Source: Hydractinia symbiolongicarpus (Eukaryota; Cnidaria; Hydrozoa; Anthoathecata; Hydractiniidae). From it: DNA of 64,000 nucleotides. Of this stretch, positions 10,801-23,900 are shown one piece after another. A model generated the notes under the pieces. That model did no database searches and was not told the DNA's origin. It saw nothing but the letters and a program-made list of their open reading frames with translations. The position numbers and the translations under genes are program-made. The stretch spans positions 4,838,001-4,902,000 of the forward strand of contig NC_079884.1 of assembly GCF_029227915.1 (NCBI RefSeq). The letters run 5' to 3'. Within the stretch, counting starts at the first letter, position 1. Each line of letters opens with the position of its first letter.

Positions 10801-13800
10801 TTTCTTTGTATACTTTTGACTATACGGGCCGAGTCCGAGATTTATGGGAAATCGCAGGTTTTCGTTTGCCGGCTATTAAACTTCTTTTATTCAGCGTCTC
10901 ATCAAAAATGAAAACATTTTTGAAAACTACAAGTCTCATGCGTTTTAGTGGTGAAAAGATAATTGAAAAAATCGTTTCGGAAATGAGTTTACTCACAGGG
11001 TACTTTCTTTGTATACATTCGACTATACGGGCCAAGCCCGGGATTTACGGGAAATCGCGGGTTTTTGTTTGCTGGCGATTAAACAACTTTCATTAAACGT
11101 CTCATCAAAAATGAAAACATTTCTGAAAACTACAAGTCTCATGCGTTTTAGTGGTGAAAATTAATTTAAAAAATCGTTCGGGAAATGAGTTTACTCCCTG
11201 GGTACTTTCTTTCTATACTTTTAACTATACGGGCCGAGTCCAGGATTTACGGGAAGTCGCGGGTTTTCGTTTGCCGGCAATTAAATTTCTTTTATTCAGC
11301 GTCTCATCAAAAATGAAAACATTTTTAAAAACTACAAGTCTCATGGGCTTTAGTGGTGAAATAATAATTTAAAAATCGTTCGGGAAATGAGTATACACCC
11401 CGGGTACTTTCTTTGTATACTTTTGACTATACGGGCCGAGTCCGGGATTTATGGGAAATCGCAGGTTTTCGTTTGCCGGCTATTAAACTTCTTTTATTCA
11501 GCGTCTCATCAAAAATGAAAACATTTTTGAAAACTACAAGTCTCATGCGTTTTAGTGGTGAAAAAATAATTTAAAAAATCGTTCGAGAAATGAGTTTACT
11601 CCCTGGGTACTTTCTTTGTAAACTTTTGACTATACGGGCCGAGTCCGGGATTTACGGGAAGTCGCGGGTTTTCGTTTGCCGGCGATTAAACTTCTTTTAT
11701 TCAGCGTCTCATCAAAAATTAAAATATTTTTAAATACTACAAGTCTCATGGGCTTTAGTGGTGAAATAATAATTTAAAAAATCGTTCGGGAAATGAGTTT
11801 ACTCCCTGGGTACTTTCTTTGTATACTTTTGACTATGCGGGCCGAGTCCGGGGTTTACGGGAAATGGCGGGTTTTCGTTTGCCGGCGATTAAACCTGTTT
11901 CATTAAGCGTCTCATCAAAAATGAAAACATTTTTGAAAACTGCAAGTCTCATGCGTTTTAGTGGTGAAAAGATAATTGAAAAAATCGTTTCGGAAATGAG
12001 TTTACTCACAGGGTACTTTCTTTGTATACATTCGACTATACGGGCCAAGCCCGGGATTTACGGGAAATCGCGGGTTTTTGTTTGCTGGCGATTAAACAAC
12101 TTTCATTAAACGTCTCATCAAAAATGAAAACATTTCTGAAAACTACAAGTCTCATGCGTTTTAGTGGTGAAAATTAATTTAAAAAATCGTTCGGGAAATG
12201 AGTTTACTCCCTGGGTACTTTCTTTCTATACTTTTAACTATACGGGCCGAGTCCGGGATTTACGGGAAGTCGCGGGTTTTCGTTTGCCGGCAATTAAACT
12301 TCTTTTATTCAGCTTCTCATCAAAAATGAAAACATTTTTAAAAACTACAAGTCTCATGGGCTTTAGTGGTGAAATAATAATTTACAAAATCGTTCGGGAA
12401 ATGAGTTTACACCCCGGGTACTTTCTTTGTATACTTTTGACTATACGGGCCGAGTCCGGGATTTATGGTAAATCGCAGGTTTTCGTTTGCCGGCTATTAA
12501 ACTTCTTTTATTCAGCGTCTCAACAAAAATGAAAACATTTTTGAAAACTACAAGTCTCATGCGTTTTAGTGGTGAAAAAATAAATTAAAAAATCGTTCGG
12601 GAAATGAGTTTACTCCCTGGGTACTATCTTTGTATACTTTTGACTATACGGGCCAAGCCCGGGATTTACGGGAAATCTCGGGTTTTCGTTTGCCGGCGAC
12701 TAAACCTCTCTCATTAAGCGTTTCATCAAAAATGAAAACATTTCTGAAAACTACAAGTCTCATGCGTTTTAGTGGTGAAAAAATGACTTAAAAAAACGTT
12801 CCGGAAATGAGTTTACTCCCTGGGTACTTTCTTTGTATACTTTTGACTATACGGGCCGAGTCCGGGATTTACGGGAAATCGCGGGTTTTTGTTTGCCGGC
12901 GATTAAACAACTTTCATTAAACATCTCATCAAAAATGAAAACATTTCTGAAAACTACAAGTCTCATGCGTTTTAGTGGAGAAAATTAATTTAAAAATCGT
13001 TCGGGAAATGAGTTTACTCCCTGGGTACTTTCTTTGTATACTTTTGACTATACGGGCCGAGTTCGGGATTTACGGGAAGTCGCGGATTTTCGTTTGCCGG
13101 CAATTAAACTTCTTTTATTCAGCGTCTCATCAAAAATGAAAACATTTTTAAAAACTACAAGTCTCATGGGCTTTAGTGGTGAAAAAATAAATTAAAAAAT
13201 CGTTCGGGAAATGAGTTTACTCCCTGGGTACTATCTTTGTATACTTTTGACTATACGGGCCAAGCCCGGGATTTACGGGAAATCTCGGGTTTTCGTTTGC
13301 CGGCGATTAAACCTCTTTCATTAAGCGTCTCATCAAAAATGAAAACATTTTTGAAAACTACAAGTCTCATGCGTTTTAGTGGTGAATAAATAAATTAAAA
13401 AATCGTTCGGGAAATGAGTTTACTCCCTGGGTACTATCTTTGTATACTTTTGACTATACGGGCCAAGCCCGGGATTTACGGGAAATCTCGGGTTTTCGTT
13501 TGCCGGCGATTAAACCTCTTTCATTAAGCGTCTCATCAAAAATGAAAACATTTTTAAAAACTACAAGTCTCATGCGTTTTAGTGTTGAAAAAATAAATTA
13601 AAAAATCGTTCCGCAAATGAGTTTACTCACAGGGTACTTTCTTTGTATACATTCGACTATACGGGCCAAGCCCGGGATTTACGGGAAATCGCGGGTTTTC
13701 GTTTGCCAGCGATTAAACCTGTTTCATTAAGCGTCTCATCAAAAATGAAAACATTTTTAAAAACTGCAAGTCTCATGCGTTTTAGTGGTGAAAAGATAAT

Positions 13801-14790
13801 TGAAAAAATCGTTTCGGAAATGAGTTTACTCACAGGGTACTTTCTTTGTACACATTCGACTATACGGGCCAAGCCTGGGATTTACAGGAAATCGCAGGTT
13901 TTCGTTTGCCGGCTCTTAAACTTCTTTTATTCAGCGTCTCATCAAAAATGAAAACATTTTTGAAAACTACAAGTCCCATGCGTTTTAGTGGTGAAAAAAT
14001 AAATTAAAAAATCGTTCGGGAAATGAGTTTACTCCGTGGGTACTATCTTTGTATACTTTTGACTATACGGGCCAAGCCCGGGATTTACGGGAAATCTCGG
14101 GTTTTCGTTTGCCGGCGATTAAACCTCTTTCATTAAGCGTCTCATCAAAAATGAAAACATTTCTGAAAACTACAAGTCTCATGCGTTTTAGTCGTGAAAA
14201 AATAACTTTAAAAATCGTTCCGGAAATGAGTTTACTCCCTGGGTACTTTCTTTGTATACTTTTGACTATACGGGCCGAGTCCGGGATTTACGGGAAATCG
14301 CGGGTTTTTGTTTGCCGGCGATTAAACCTCTTTCATTAAGCGTCTCATCAAAAATGAAAACATTTTTGAAAACTACAAGTCTCATGCGTTTTAGTGGTGA
14401 ATAAGTAAATTAAAAAATCGTTCCGCAAATGAGTTTACTCACAGGGTACTTTCTTTGTATACATTCGACTATACGGGCCAAGCCCGGGATTTACGGGAAA
14501 TCGCGGGTTTTCGTTTGCCAGCGATTAAACCTGTTTCATTAGGCGTCTCATCAAAAATGAAAACATTTTTGAAAATTGCAAGTCTCATGCGTTTTAGTGG
14601 TGAAAAGATAATTGAAAAAATCGTTTCGGAAATGAGTTTACTCACAGGGTACTTTCTTTGTACACATTCGACTATACGGGCCAAGCCTGGGATTTACGGG
14701 AAATCGCGGGTTTTTGTTTGCCGGCGATTAAACAACTTTCATTAAACGTCTCATTAAAAATGAAAACATTTCTGAAAACTACAAGTCTCA

Positions 14791-17700
14791 TGGGCTTTAG
14801 TGGTGAAATAATAATTTAAAAAATCGTTCGGGAAATGAGTTTACACCCCGGGTACTTTCTTTGTATACTTTTGACTATACGGGCCGAGTCCGGGATTTAC
14901 AGGAAATCGCAGGTTTTCGTTTGCCGGCTCTTAAACTTCTTTTATTCAGCGTCTCATCAAAAATGAAAACATTTTTGAAAACTACAAGTCCCATGCGTTT
15001 TAGTGGTGAAAAAATAAATTAAAAAATCGTTCGGGAAATGAGTTTACTCCGTGGGTACTATCTTTGTATACTTTTGACTATACGGGCCAAGCCCGGGATT
15101 TACGGGAAATCTCGGGTTTTCGTTTGCCGGCGATTAAACCTCTTTCATTAAGCGTCTCATCAAAAATGAAAACATTTCTGAAAACTACAAGTCTCATGCG
15201 TTTTAGTGGTGAAAAAATAACTTAAAAAATCGTTCCGGAAATGAGTTTACTCCCTGGGTACTTTCTTTGTATACTTTTGACTATACGGGCCGAGTCCGGG
15301 ATTTACGGGAAATCGCGGGTTTTTGTTTGCCGGCGATTAAACAACTTTCATTAAACGTCTCATCAAAAATGAAAACATTTCTGAAAACTACAAGTCTCAT
15401 GCGTTTTAGTGGAGAAAATTAATTTAAAAAATCGTTCGGGAAATGAGTTTACTCCCTGGGTACTTTCTTTGTATACTTTTGACTATACGGGCCGAGTTCG
15501 GGATTTACGGGAAGTCGCGGATTTTCGTTTGCCGGCAATTAAACTTCTTTTATTCAGCGTCTCATCAAAAATGAAATCATTTTTAAAAACTACAAGTCTC
15601 ATGGGCTTTAGTGGTGAAATAATAATTTAAAAAATCGTTCAGGAAATGAGTTTACACCCCGGGTACTTTCTTTGTATACTTTTGACTATACGGGCCGAGT
15701 CCGGGATTTACGGGAAATCGCAGGTTTTCGTTTGCCGGCTATTAAACTTCTTTTATTCAGCGTCTCATCAAAAATGAAAACATTTTTGAAAACTACAAGT
15801 CTCATGCGTTTTAGTGGTGAAAAAATAAATTAAAAAATCGTTCGGGAAATGAGTTTACTCCCTGGGTACTATCTTTGTATACTTTTGACTATACGGGCCA
15901 AGCCCGGGATTTACGGGAAATCTCGGGTTTTTGTTTGCCGGCGATTAAACCTCTTTCATTAAGCGTCTCATCAAAAATGAAAACATTTTTGAAAACTGCA
16001 AGTCTCATGCGTTTTAGTGGTGAAAAGATAATTGAAAAAATCGTTCGGAAATGAGTTTACTCACATGGTACTTTCTTTGTACACATTCGACTATACGTGC
16101 CAAGCCCGGGATTTACGGGAAATCGCGGGTTTTTGTTTGCCGGCGATTAAACAACTTTCATTAAACGTCTCATCAAAAATGAAAACATTTCTGAAAACTA
16201 CAAGTCTCATGCGTTTTAGTGGAGAAAATTAATTTAAAAAATCGTTCGGGAAATGAGTTTACTCCCTGGGTACTTTCTTTGTATACTTTTGACTATACGG
16301 GCCGAGTTCGGGATTTACGGGAAGTCGCGGATTTTCGTTTGCCGGCAATTAAACTTCTTTTATTCAGCGTCTCATCAAAAATGAAAACATTTTTAAAAAC
16401 TACAAGTCTCATGGGCTTTAGTGGTGAAATAATAATTTAAAAAATCGTTCGGGAAATGAGTTTACACCCCGGGTACTTTCTTTGTATACTTTTGACTATA
16501 CGGGCCGAGTCCGGGATTTACGGGAAATCGCAGGTTTTCGTTTGCCGGCTATTAAACTTCTTTTATTCAGCGTCTCATCAAAAATGAGAACATTTTTGAA
16601 AACTACAAGTCTCATGCGTTTTAGTGGTGAAAAAATAAATTAAAAAATCGTTCGGGAAATGAGTTTACTTCCTGGGTACTATCTTTGTATACTTTTGACT
16701 ATACGGGCCAAGCCCGGGATTTACGGGAAATCTCGTGTTTTCGTTTGCCGGCGATTAAACCTCTTTCATTAAGCGTCTCATCAAAAATGAAAACATTTCT
16801 GAAAACTACAAGTCTCATGCGTTTTAGTGGTGAAAAAATAACTTAAAAAATCGTTCTGGAAATGAGTTTACTCCCTGGGTACTTTCTTTGTATACTTTTG
16901 ACTATACGGGCCGAGTCCGGGATTTACGGGAAATCGCGGGTTTTTGTTTGCCGGCGATTAAACACCTTTCATTAAACGTCTCATCAAAAATGAAAACATT
17001 TCTGAAAACTACAAGTCTCATGCGTTTTAGTGGAGAAAATTAATTTAAAAAATCGTTCAGGAAATGAGTTTACTCCCTGGGTACTTTCTTTGTATACTTT
17101 TGACTATACGGGCCGAATTCGGGATTTACGGGAAGTCGCGGATTTTCGTTTGCCGGCAATTAAACTTCTTTTATTCAGCGTCTCATCAAAAATGAAAACA
17201 TTTTTAAAAACTACAAGTCTCATGGGCTTTAGTGGTGAAATAATAATTCAAAAAATCGTTCGGGAAATGAGTTTACACCCCGGGTACTTTCTTTGTATAC
17301 CTTTGACTATACGGGCCGAGTCCGGGATTTACGGGAAATCGCAGGTTTTCGTTTGCCAGCTATTAAACTTCTTTTATTCAGCGTCTCATCAAAAATGAAA
17401 ACATTTTTGAAAACTAAAAGTCTCATGCGTTTTAGTGGTGAAAAAATAAATTAAAAAATCGTTCGGGAAATGAGTTTACTCCCTGGGTACTATCTTTGTA
17501 TACTTTTGACTATACGGGCCAAGCCCGGGATTTACGGGAAATCTCGGGTTTTCGTTTGCCGGCGATTAAACCTCTTTCATTAAGCGTCTCATCAAAAATG
17601 AAAACATTTCTGAAAACTACAAGTCTCATGCGTTTTAGTGGTGAAAAAATAACTTAAAAAATCGTTCCGGAAATGAGTTTACTCCCTGGGTACTTTCTTT

Positions 17701-18520
17701 GTATACTTTTGACTATACGGGCCGAGTCTGGGATTTACGGGAAATCGCGGGTTTTCGTTTGCCGGCGATTAAACTTCTTTTATTCAGCGTCTTATCAAAA
17801 ATGAAAACATTTTTATAAACTACAACTCTCATGGGCTTTAGTGGTGAAATAATAATTCAAATAATCGTTTGGGAAATTAGTTTACTCACAGGGTACTTTC
17901 TTTGTATACATTCGTCTATACGGGCCAAGCCCGGGATTTACGGGAAATCGCGGGTTTTCGTTTGCCGGCAATTAAACTTCTTTTATTCAGCGTCTCATCA
18001 AAAATGAAAACATTTTTAAAAACTACAAGTCTTATGGGCTTTAGTGGTGAAATAATAATTTAAAAAATCGTTCGGGAAATGAGTTTACACCCCGGGTACT
18101 TTCTTCGTATACTTTTGACTATACGGGCCGAGTCCGGGATTTACGGGAAATCGCAGGTTTTCGTTTGCCAGCTATTAAACTTCTTTTATTTAGCGTCTCA
18201 TCAAAAATGAAAACATTTTTGAAAACTAAAAGTCTCATGCGTTTTAGTGGTGAAAAAATAAATTAAAAAATCGTTCGGGAAATGAGTTTACTCCCTGGGT
18301 ACTATCTTTGTATACTTTTGCCTATACGGGCCAAGCCCGGGATTTACGGGAAATCTCGGGTTTTCGTTTGCCGGCGATTAAACCTCTTTCATTAAGCGTC
18401 TCATCAAAAATGAAAACATTTCTGAAAACTACAAGTCTCATGCGTTTTAGTGGTGAAAAAATAACTTAAAAAATCGTTCCGGAAATGAGTTTACTCCCTG
18501 GGTACTTTCTTTGTATACTT
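14791..18520 (+). repeat. 3.7 kb segment copied from 6,276-10,004 (offset ~8,515 bp)
   Basis: This stretch matches 6,276-10,004 monomer by monomer at an offset of 8,515-8,516 bp. Shared rare variants include 'aagtcccatgcg', 'ttactccgtgggtac', 'cattcgtctatacggg' (about 9,395 and 17,910) and 'ttcttcgtatac'. The match ends near 18,520, where this copy switches to 'ttcgactatacgggccaag' and the first copy does not. Shorter stretches further left (for example 3,533-4,670 against about 12,046-13,170) match at almost the same offset, but with one or two monomers gained or lost. Confidence 0.8.
15400..17640 (+). repeat. Regular 4-monomer higher-order repeat (~811 bp), second block
   Basis: The same four-subfamily order as at 6.1-9.1 kb recurs here, with the first member starting near 15,407, 16,217 and 17,028. 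Private variants of individual units are kept at an 8,515-8,517 bp offset: 'gaaatcattttt' at about 7,057 and 15,572, 'ttcaggaaatg' at about 7,124 and 15,640, and 'aaacacctttc' at about 8,445 and 16,962. The block is therefore a copy of the first, not an independent amplification. Confidence 0.85.
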
Positions 18521-19789
18521 TCGACTATACGGGCCAAGCCCGGGATTTACGGGAAATCGCGGGTTTTTGTTTGCTGGCGATTAAACAACTTTCATTAAAC
18601 GTCTCATCAAAAATGAAAACATTTCTGAAAAGTACAAGTCTCATGCGTTTTAGTGGTGAAAAATGATTTAAAAAATCGTTCGGGAAATGAGTTTACTCCC
18701 TGGGTACTTTCTTTCTATACTTTTAACTATACGGGCCGAGTCCGGGATTTACGGGAAGTCGCGGGTTTTCGTTTGCCGGCAATTAAACTTCTTTTATTCA
18801 GCGTCTCATCAAAAATGAAAACATTTTTAAAAACTACAAGTCTCATGGGCTTTAGTGGTGAAATAATAATTTAAAAAATCGTTCGGGAAATGAGTTTACA
18901 CCCCGGGTACTTTCTTTGTATACTTTTGACTATACGGGCCGAGTCCGAGATTTATGGGAAATCGCAGGTTTTCGTTTGCCAGTTATTAAACTTCTTTTAT
19001 TCAGCGTCTCATCAAAAATGAAAACATTTTTGAAAACTACAAGTCTCATGCGTTTTAGTGGTGAAAAAATAATTTAAAAAATCGTTCGGGAAATGAGTTT
19101 ACTCCCTGGGTACTTTCTTTGTATACATTCGACTATACGGGCCAAGCCCGGGATTTACGGGAAATCGCGGGTTTTCGTTTGCCGGCGATTAAACCTGTTT
19201 CATTAAGCGTCTCATCAAAAATGAAAACATTTTTGAAAACTGCAAGTCTCATGCGTTTTAGTGGTGAAAAGATAATTGAAAAAATCGTTTCGGAAATGAG
19301 TTTACTCACAGGGTACTTTCTTTGTATACATTCGACTATACGGGCCAAGCCCGGGATTTACGGGAAATCGCGGGTTTTTGTTTGCTGGCGATTAAACAAC
19401 TTTCATTAAACGTCTCATCAAAAATGAAAACATTTCTGAAAACTACAAGTCTCATGCGTTTTAGTGGTGAAAATTAATTTAAAAAATCGTTCGGGAAATG
19501 AGTTTACTCCCTGGGTACTTTCTTTCTATACTTTTGACTATGCGGGCCGAGTCCGGGGTTTACGGGAAATGGCGGGTTTTCGTTTGCCGGCGATTAAACT
19601 TCTTTTATTCAGCGTCTCATCAAAAATAAAAACATTTTTGAAAACTACAAGTCTCAAGCGTTTTAGTGGTGAAAAGATAATTTAAAAAATCGTTTTGGAA
19701 ATGAGTTTACTCACAGGGTACTTTCTTTGTATACATTCGACTATACGGGCCAAGCCCGGGATTTACGGGAAATCGCGGGTTTTCGTTTG

Positions 19790-20230
19790 CCGGCGATTAA
19801 ACCACTTTCATTAAGCGTCTCATCAAAAATGATAACATTTCTGAAAACTACAAGTCTCATGCATTTTAGTGGTGAAAAAATAATTTAAAAATTCGTTCGG
19901 GAAATGAGTTTACTCACTGGGTACTTTCCTTGTATACTTTTGACTATACGGACCGATTCCGGGATTTACGGGAAATCGCGGGTTTTCGTTTGCCAACGAT
20001 TAAACTTCTATTATTCTGCGTCTCATCAAAAATGAAAACATTTTTAAAAACTACAAGTCTCATGCGTTTTAGTGCTGAAAAAATAATTTAAAAAGTCGTT
20101 CGGGAAATGAGTTTACTCCCTGGGTACTTTCTTTGTATACTTTTGATTATACGGACCTAGTCCGGGGTTTACGGGAAATGGCGGGTTTTCGTTTGCCGGC
20201 GATTAAACTTCTTTTATTCAGCGTTTCACC
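19790..20230 (+). repeat. Diagnostic variant trimer of the satellite (first instance)
   Basis: Three consecutive monomers carry clustered private changes: 'aaaccactttcattaagcg' with 'atgataacattt' and 'gcattttagtgg'; then 'actcactgggtactttcc', 'cggaccgattccggg' and 'gccaacgattaaac'; then 'agtgctgaaaaaataa', 'aaaaagtcg' and 'gattatacggacctag'. The same ordered set recurs near 25,480, 27,100, 32,580, 34,200, 34,810 and, diverged, 47,850. It is a useful marker for tracing how blocks were copied. Confidence 0.8.
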
Positions 20231-20926
20231 AAAAATGAAAACATTTCTGAAAACTACAAGTCTCATGCGTTTTAGTGGTGAAAATTAATTTAAAAAATCG
20301 TTCGGGAAATGAGTTTACTCCCTGGGTACTTTCTTTCTATACTTTTAACTATACGGGCCGAGTCCGGGATTTACGGGAAGTCGCGGGTTTTCGTTTGCCG
20401 GCAATTAAACTTCTTTTATTCAGCGTCTCATCAAAAATGAAAACATTTTTAAAAACTACAAGTCTCATGGGCTTTAGTGGTGAAATAATAATTTAAAAAA
20501 TCATTCGGGAAATGAGTTTACACCCCGGGTACTTTCTTTGTATACTTTTGACTATACGGGCCGAGTCCGGGATTTATGGGAAATCGCAGGTTTTCGTTTG
20601 CCGGCTATTAAACTTCTTTTATTCAGCGTCTCATCAAAAATGAAAACATTTTTGAAAACTACAAGTCTCATGCGTTTTAGTGGTGAAAAAATTATTTAAA
20701 AAATCGTTTGAGAAATGAGTTTACTCCCTGGGTACTTTCTTTGCATACTTTTGACTATACGGGCCGAGTCCGGGATTTACGGGAAGTCGCGGGTTTTCGT
20801 TTGCCGGCGATTAAACTTCTTTTATTCAGCGTCTCATCAAAAATGAAAACATTTTTAAACACTACAAGTCTCATGGGCTTTAGTGGTGAAATAATAATTT
20901 AAAAAATCGTTCGGGAAATGAGTTTA

Positions 20927-23900
20927 CACCCCGGGTACTTTCTTTGTATACTTTTGACTATACGGGCCGAGTCCGAGATTTATGGGAAATCGCAGGTTTT
21001 CGTTTGCCGGCTATTAAACTTCTTTTATTCAGCGTCTCATCAAAAATGAAAACATTTTTGAAAACTACAAGTCTCATGCGTTTTAGTGGTGAAAAAATAA
21101 TTTAAAAAATCGTTCGAGAAATGAGTTTACTCCCTGGGTACTTTCTTTGTATACATTCGACTATACGGGCCAAGCCCGGGATTTACGGGAAATCGCGGGT
21201 TTTCGTTTGCCGGCGATTAAACCTGTTTCATTAAGCGTCTCATCAAAAATGAAAACATTTTTGAAAACTGCAAGTCTCATGCGTTTTAGTGGTGAAAAGA
21301 TAATTGAAAAAATCGTTTCGGAAATGAGTTTACTCACAGGGTACTTTCTTTGTATACATTCGACTATACGGGCCAAGCCCAAGATTTACGGGAAATCGCG
21401 GGTTTTTGTTTGCTGGCGATTAAACAACTTTCATTAAACGTCTCATCAAAAATGAAAACATTTCTGAAAACTACAAGTCTCATGCGTTTTAGTGGTGAAA
21501 ATTAATTTAAAAAATCGTTCGGGAAATGAGTTTACTCCCTGGGTACTTTCTTTCTATACTTTTAACTATACGGGCCGAGTCCGGGATTTACGGGAAGTCG
21601 CGGGTTTTCGTTTGCCGGCAATTAAACTTCTTTTATTCAGCGTCTCATCAAAAATGAAAACATTTTTAAAAACTACAAGTCTCATGGGCTTTAGTGGTGA
21701 AATAATAATTTAAAAAATCGTTCGGGAAATGAGTATACACCCCGGGTACTTTCTTTGTATACTTTTGACTATACGGGCCGAGTCCGGGTTTTATGGGAAA
21801 TCGCAGGTTTTCGTTTGCCGGCTATTAAACTTCTTTTATTCAGCGTCTCATCAAAAATGAAAACATTTTTGAAAACTACAAGTCTCATGCGTTTTAGTGG
21901 TGAAAAAATAATTTAAAAAATCGTTCGAGAAATGAGTTTACTCCCTGGGTACTTTCTTTGTATACTTTTGACTATACGGGCCGAGTCCGGGATTTACGGG
22001 AAGTCGCGGGTTTTCGTTTGCCGGCGATTAAACTTCTTTCATTCAGCGTCTCATTAAAAATAAAAATATTTTTAAATACTACAAGTCTCATGGGCTTTAG
22101 TGGTGAAATAATAATTTAAAAAATCGTTCGGGAAATGAGTTTACTCCCTGGGTACTTTCTTTGTATACTTTTGACTATGCGGCCGAGTCCGGGGTTTACG
22201 GGAAATGGCGGGTTTTCGTTTGCCGGCGATTAAACTTCTTTTATTCAGCGTCTCATCAAAAATGAAAACATTTTTGAAAACTACAAGTCTCATGCGTTTT
22301 AGTGGTGAAAAAATAATTTAAAAAATCGTTCGAGAAATGCGTTTACTCCCTGGGTACTTTCTTTGTATACATTCGACTATACGGGCCAAGCCCGGGATTT
22401 ACGGGAAATCGCGGGTTTTCGTTTGCCGGCGATTAAACCTGTTTCATTAAGCGTCTCATCAAAAATGAAAACATTTTTGAAAACTGCAAGTCTCATGCGT
22501 TTTAGTGGTGAAAAGATAATTGAAAAAATCGTTTCGGAAATGAGTTTACTCACAGGGTACTTTCTTTGTATACATTCGACTATACGGGCCAAGCCCAAGA
22601 TTTACGGGAAATCGCGGGTTTTTGTTTGCTGGCGATTAAACAACTTTCATTAAACGTCTCATGAAAAATGAAAACATTTCTGAAAACTACAAGTCTCATG
22701 CGTTTTAGTGGTGAAAATTAATTTAAAAAATCGTTCGGGAAATGAGTTTACTCCCTGGGTACTTTCTTTCTATACTTTTAAATATACGGGCCGAGTCCGG
22801 GATTTACGGGAAGTCGCGGGTTTTCGTTTGCCGGCAATTAAACTTCTTTTATTCAGCGTCTCATCAAAAATGAAAACATTTTTAAAAACTACAAGTCTCA
22901 TGGGCTTTAGTGGTGAAATAATAATTTAAAAAATCGTTCGGGAAATGAGTATACACCCCGGGTACTTTCTTTGTATACTTTTGACTATACGGGCCGAGTC
23001 CGGGATTTATGGGAAATCGCAGGTTTTCGTTTGCCGGCTATTAAACTTCTTTTATTCAGCGTCTCATCAAAAATGAAAACATTTTTGAAAACTACAAGTC
23101 TCATGCGTTTTAGTGGTGAAAAAATAATTTAAAAAATCGTTCGAGAAATGAGTTTACTCCCTGGGTACTTTCTTTGTATACTTTTGACTATACGGGCCGA
23201 GTCCGGGATTTACGGGAAGTCGCGGGTTTTCGTTTGCCGGCGATTAAACTTCTTTTATTCAGCGTCTCATCAAAAATGAAAATATTTTTAAATACTACAA
23301 GTCTCATGGGCTTTAGTGGTGAAATAATAATTTAAAAAATCGTTCGGGAAATGAGTTTACTCCCTGGGTACTTTCTTTGTATACTTTTGACTATGCGGGC
23401 CGAGTCCGGGGTTTACGGGAAATGGCGGGTTTTCGTTTGCCGGCGATTAAACTTCTTTTATTCAGCGTCTCATCAAAAATAAAAACATTTTTGAAAACTA
23501 CAAGTCTCAAGCGTTTTAGTGGTGAAAAGATAATTTAAAAAATCGTTTTGGAAATGAGTTTACTCACAGGGTACTTTCTTTGTATACATTCGACTATACG
23601 GGCCAAGCCCGGGATTTACGGGAAATCGCGGGTTTTCGTTTGCCGGCTATTAAACTTCTTTTATTCAGCGTCTCATCAAAAATGAAAACATTTTTGAAAA
23701 CTACAAGTCTCATGCGTTTTAGTGGTGAAAAAATAATTTAAAAAATCGTTCGAGAAATGAGTTTACTCCCTGGGTACTTTCTTTGCATACTTTTGACTAT
23801 ACGGGCCGAGTCCGGGATTTACGGGAAGTCGCGGGTTTTCGTTTGCCGGCGATTAAACTTCTTTTATTCAGCGTCTCATCAAAAATGAAAACATTTTTAA

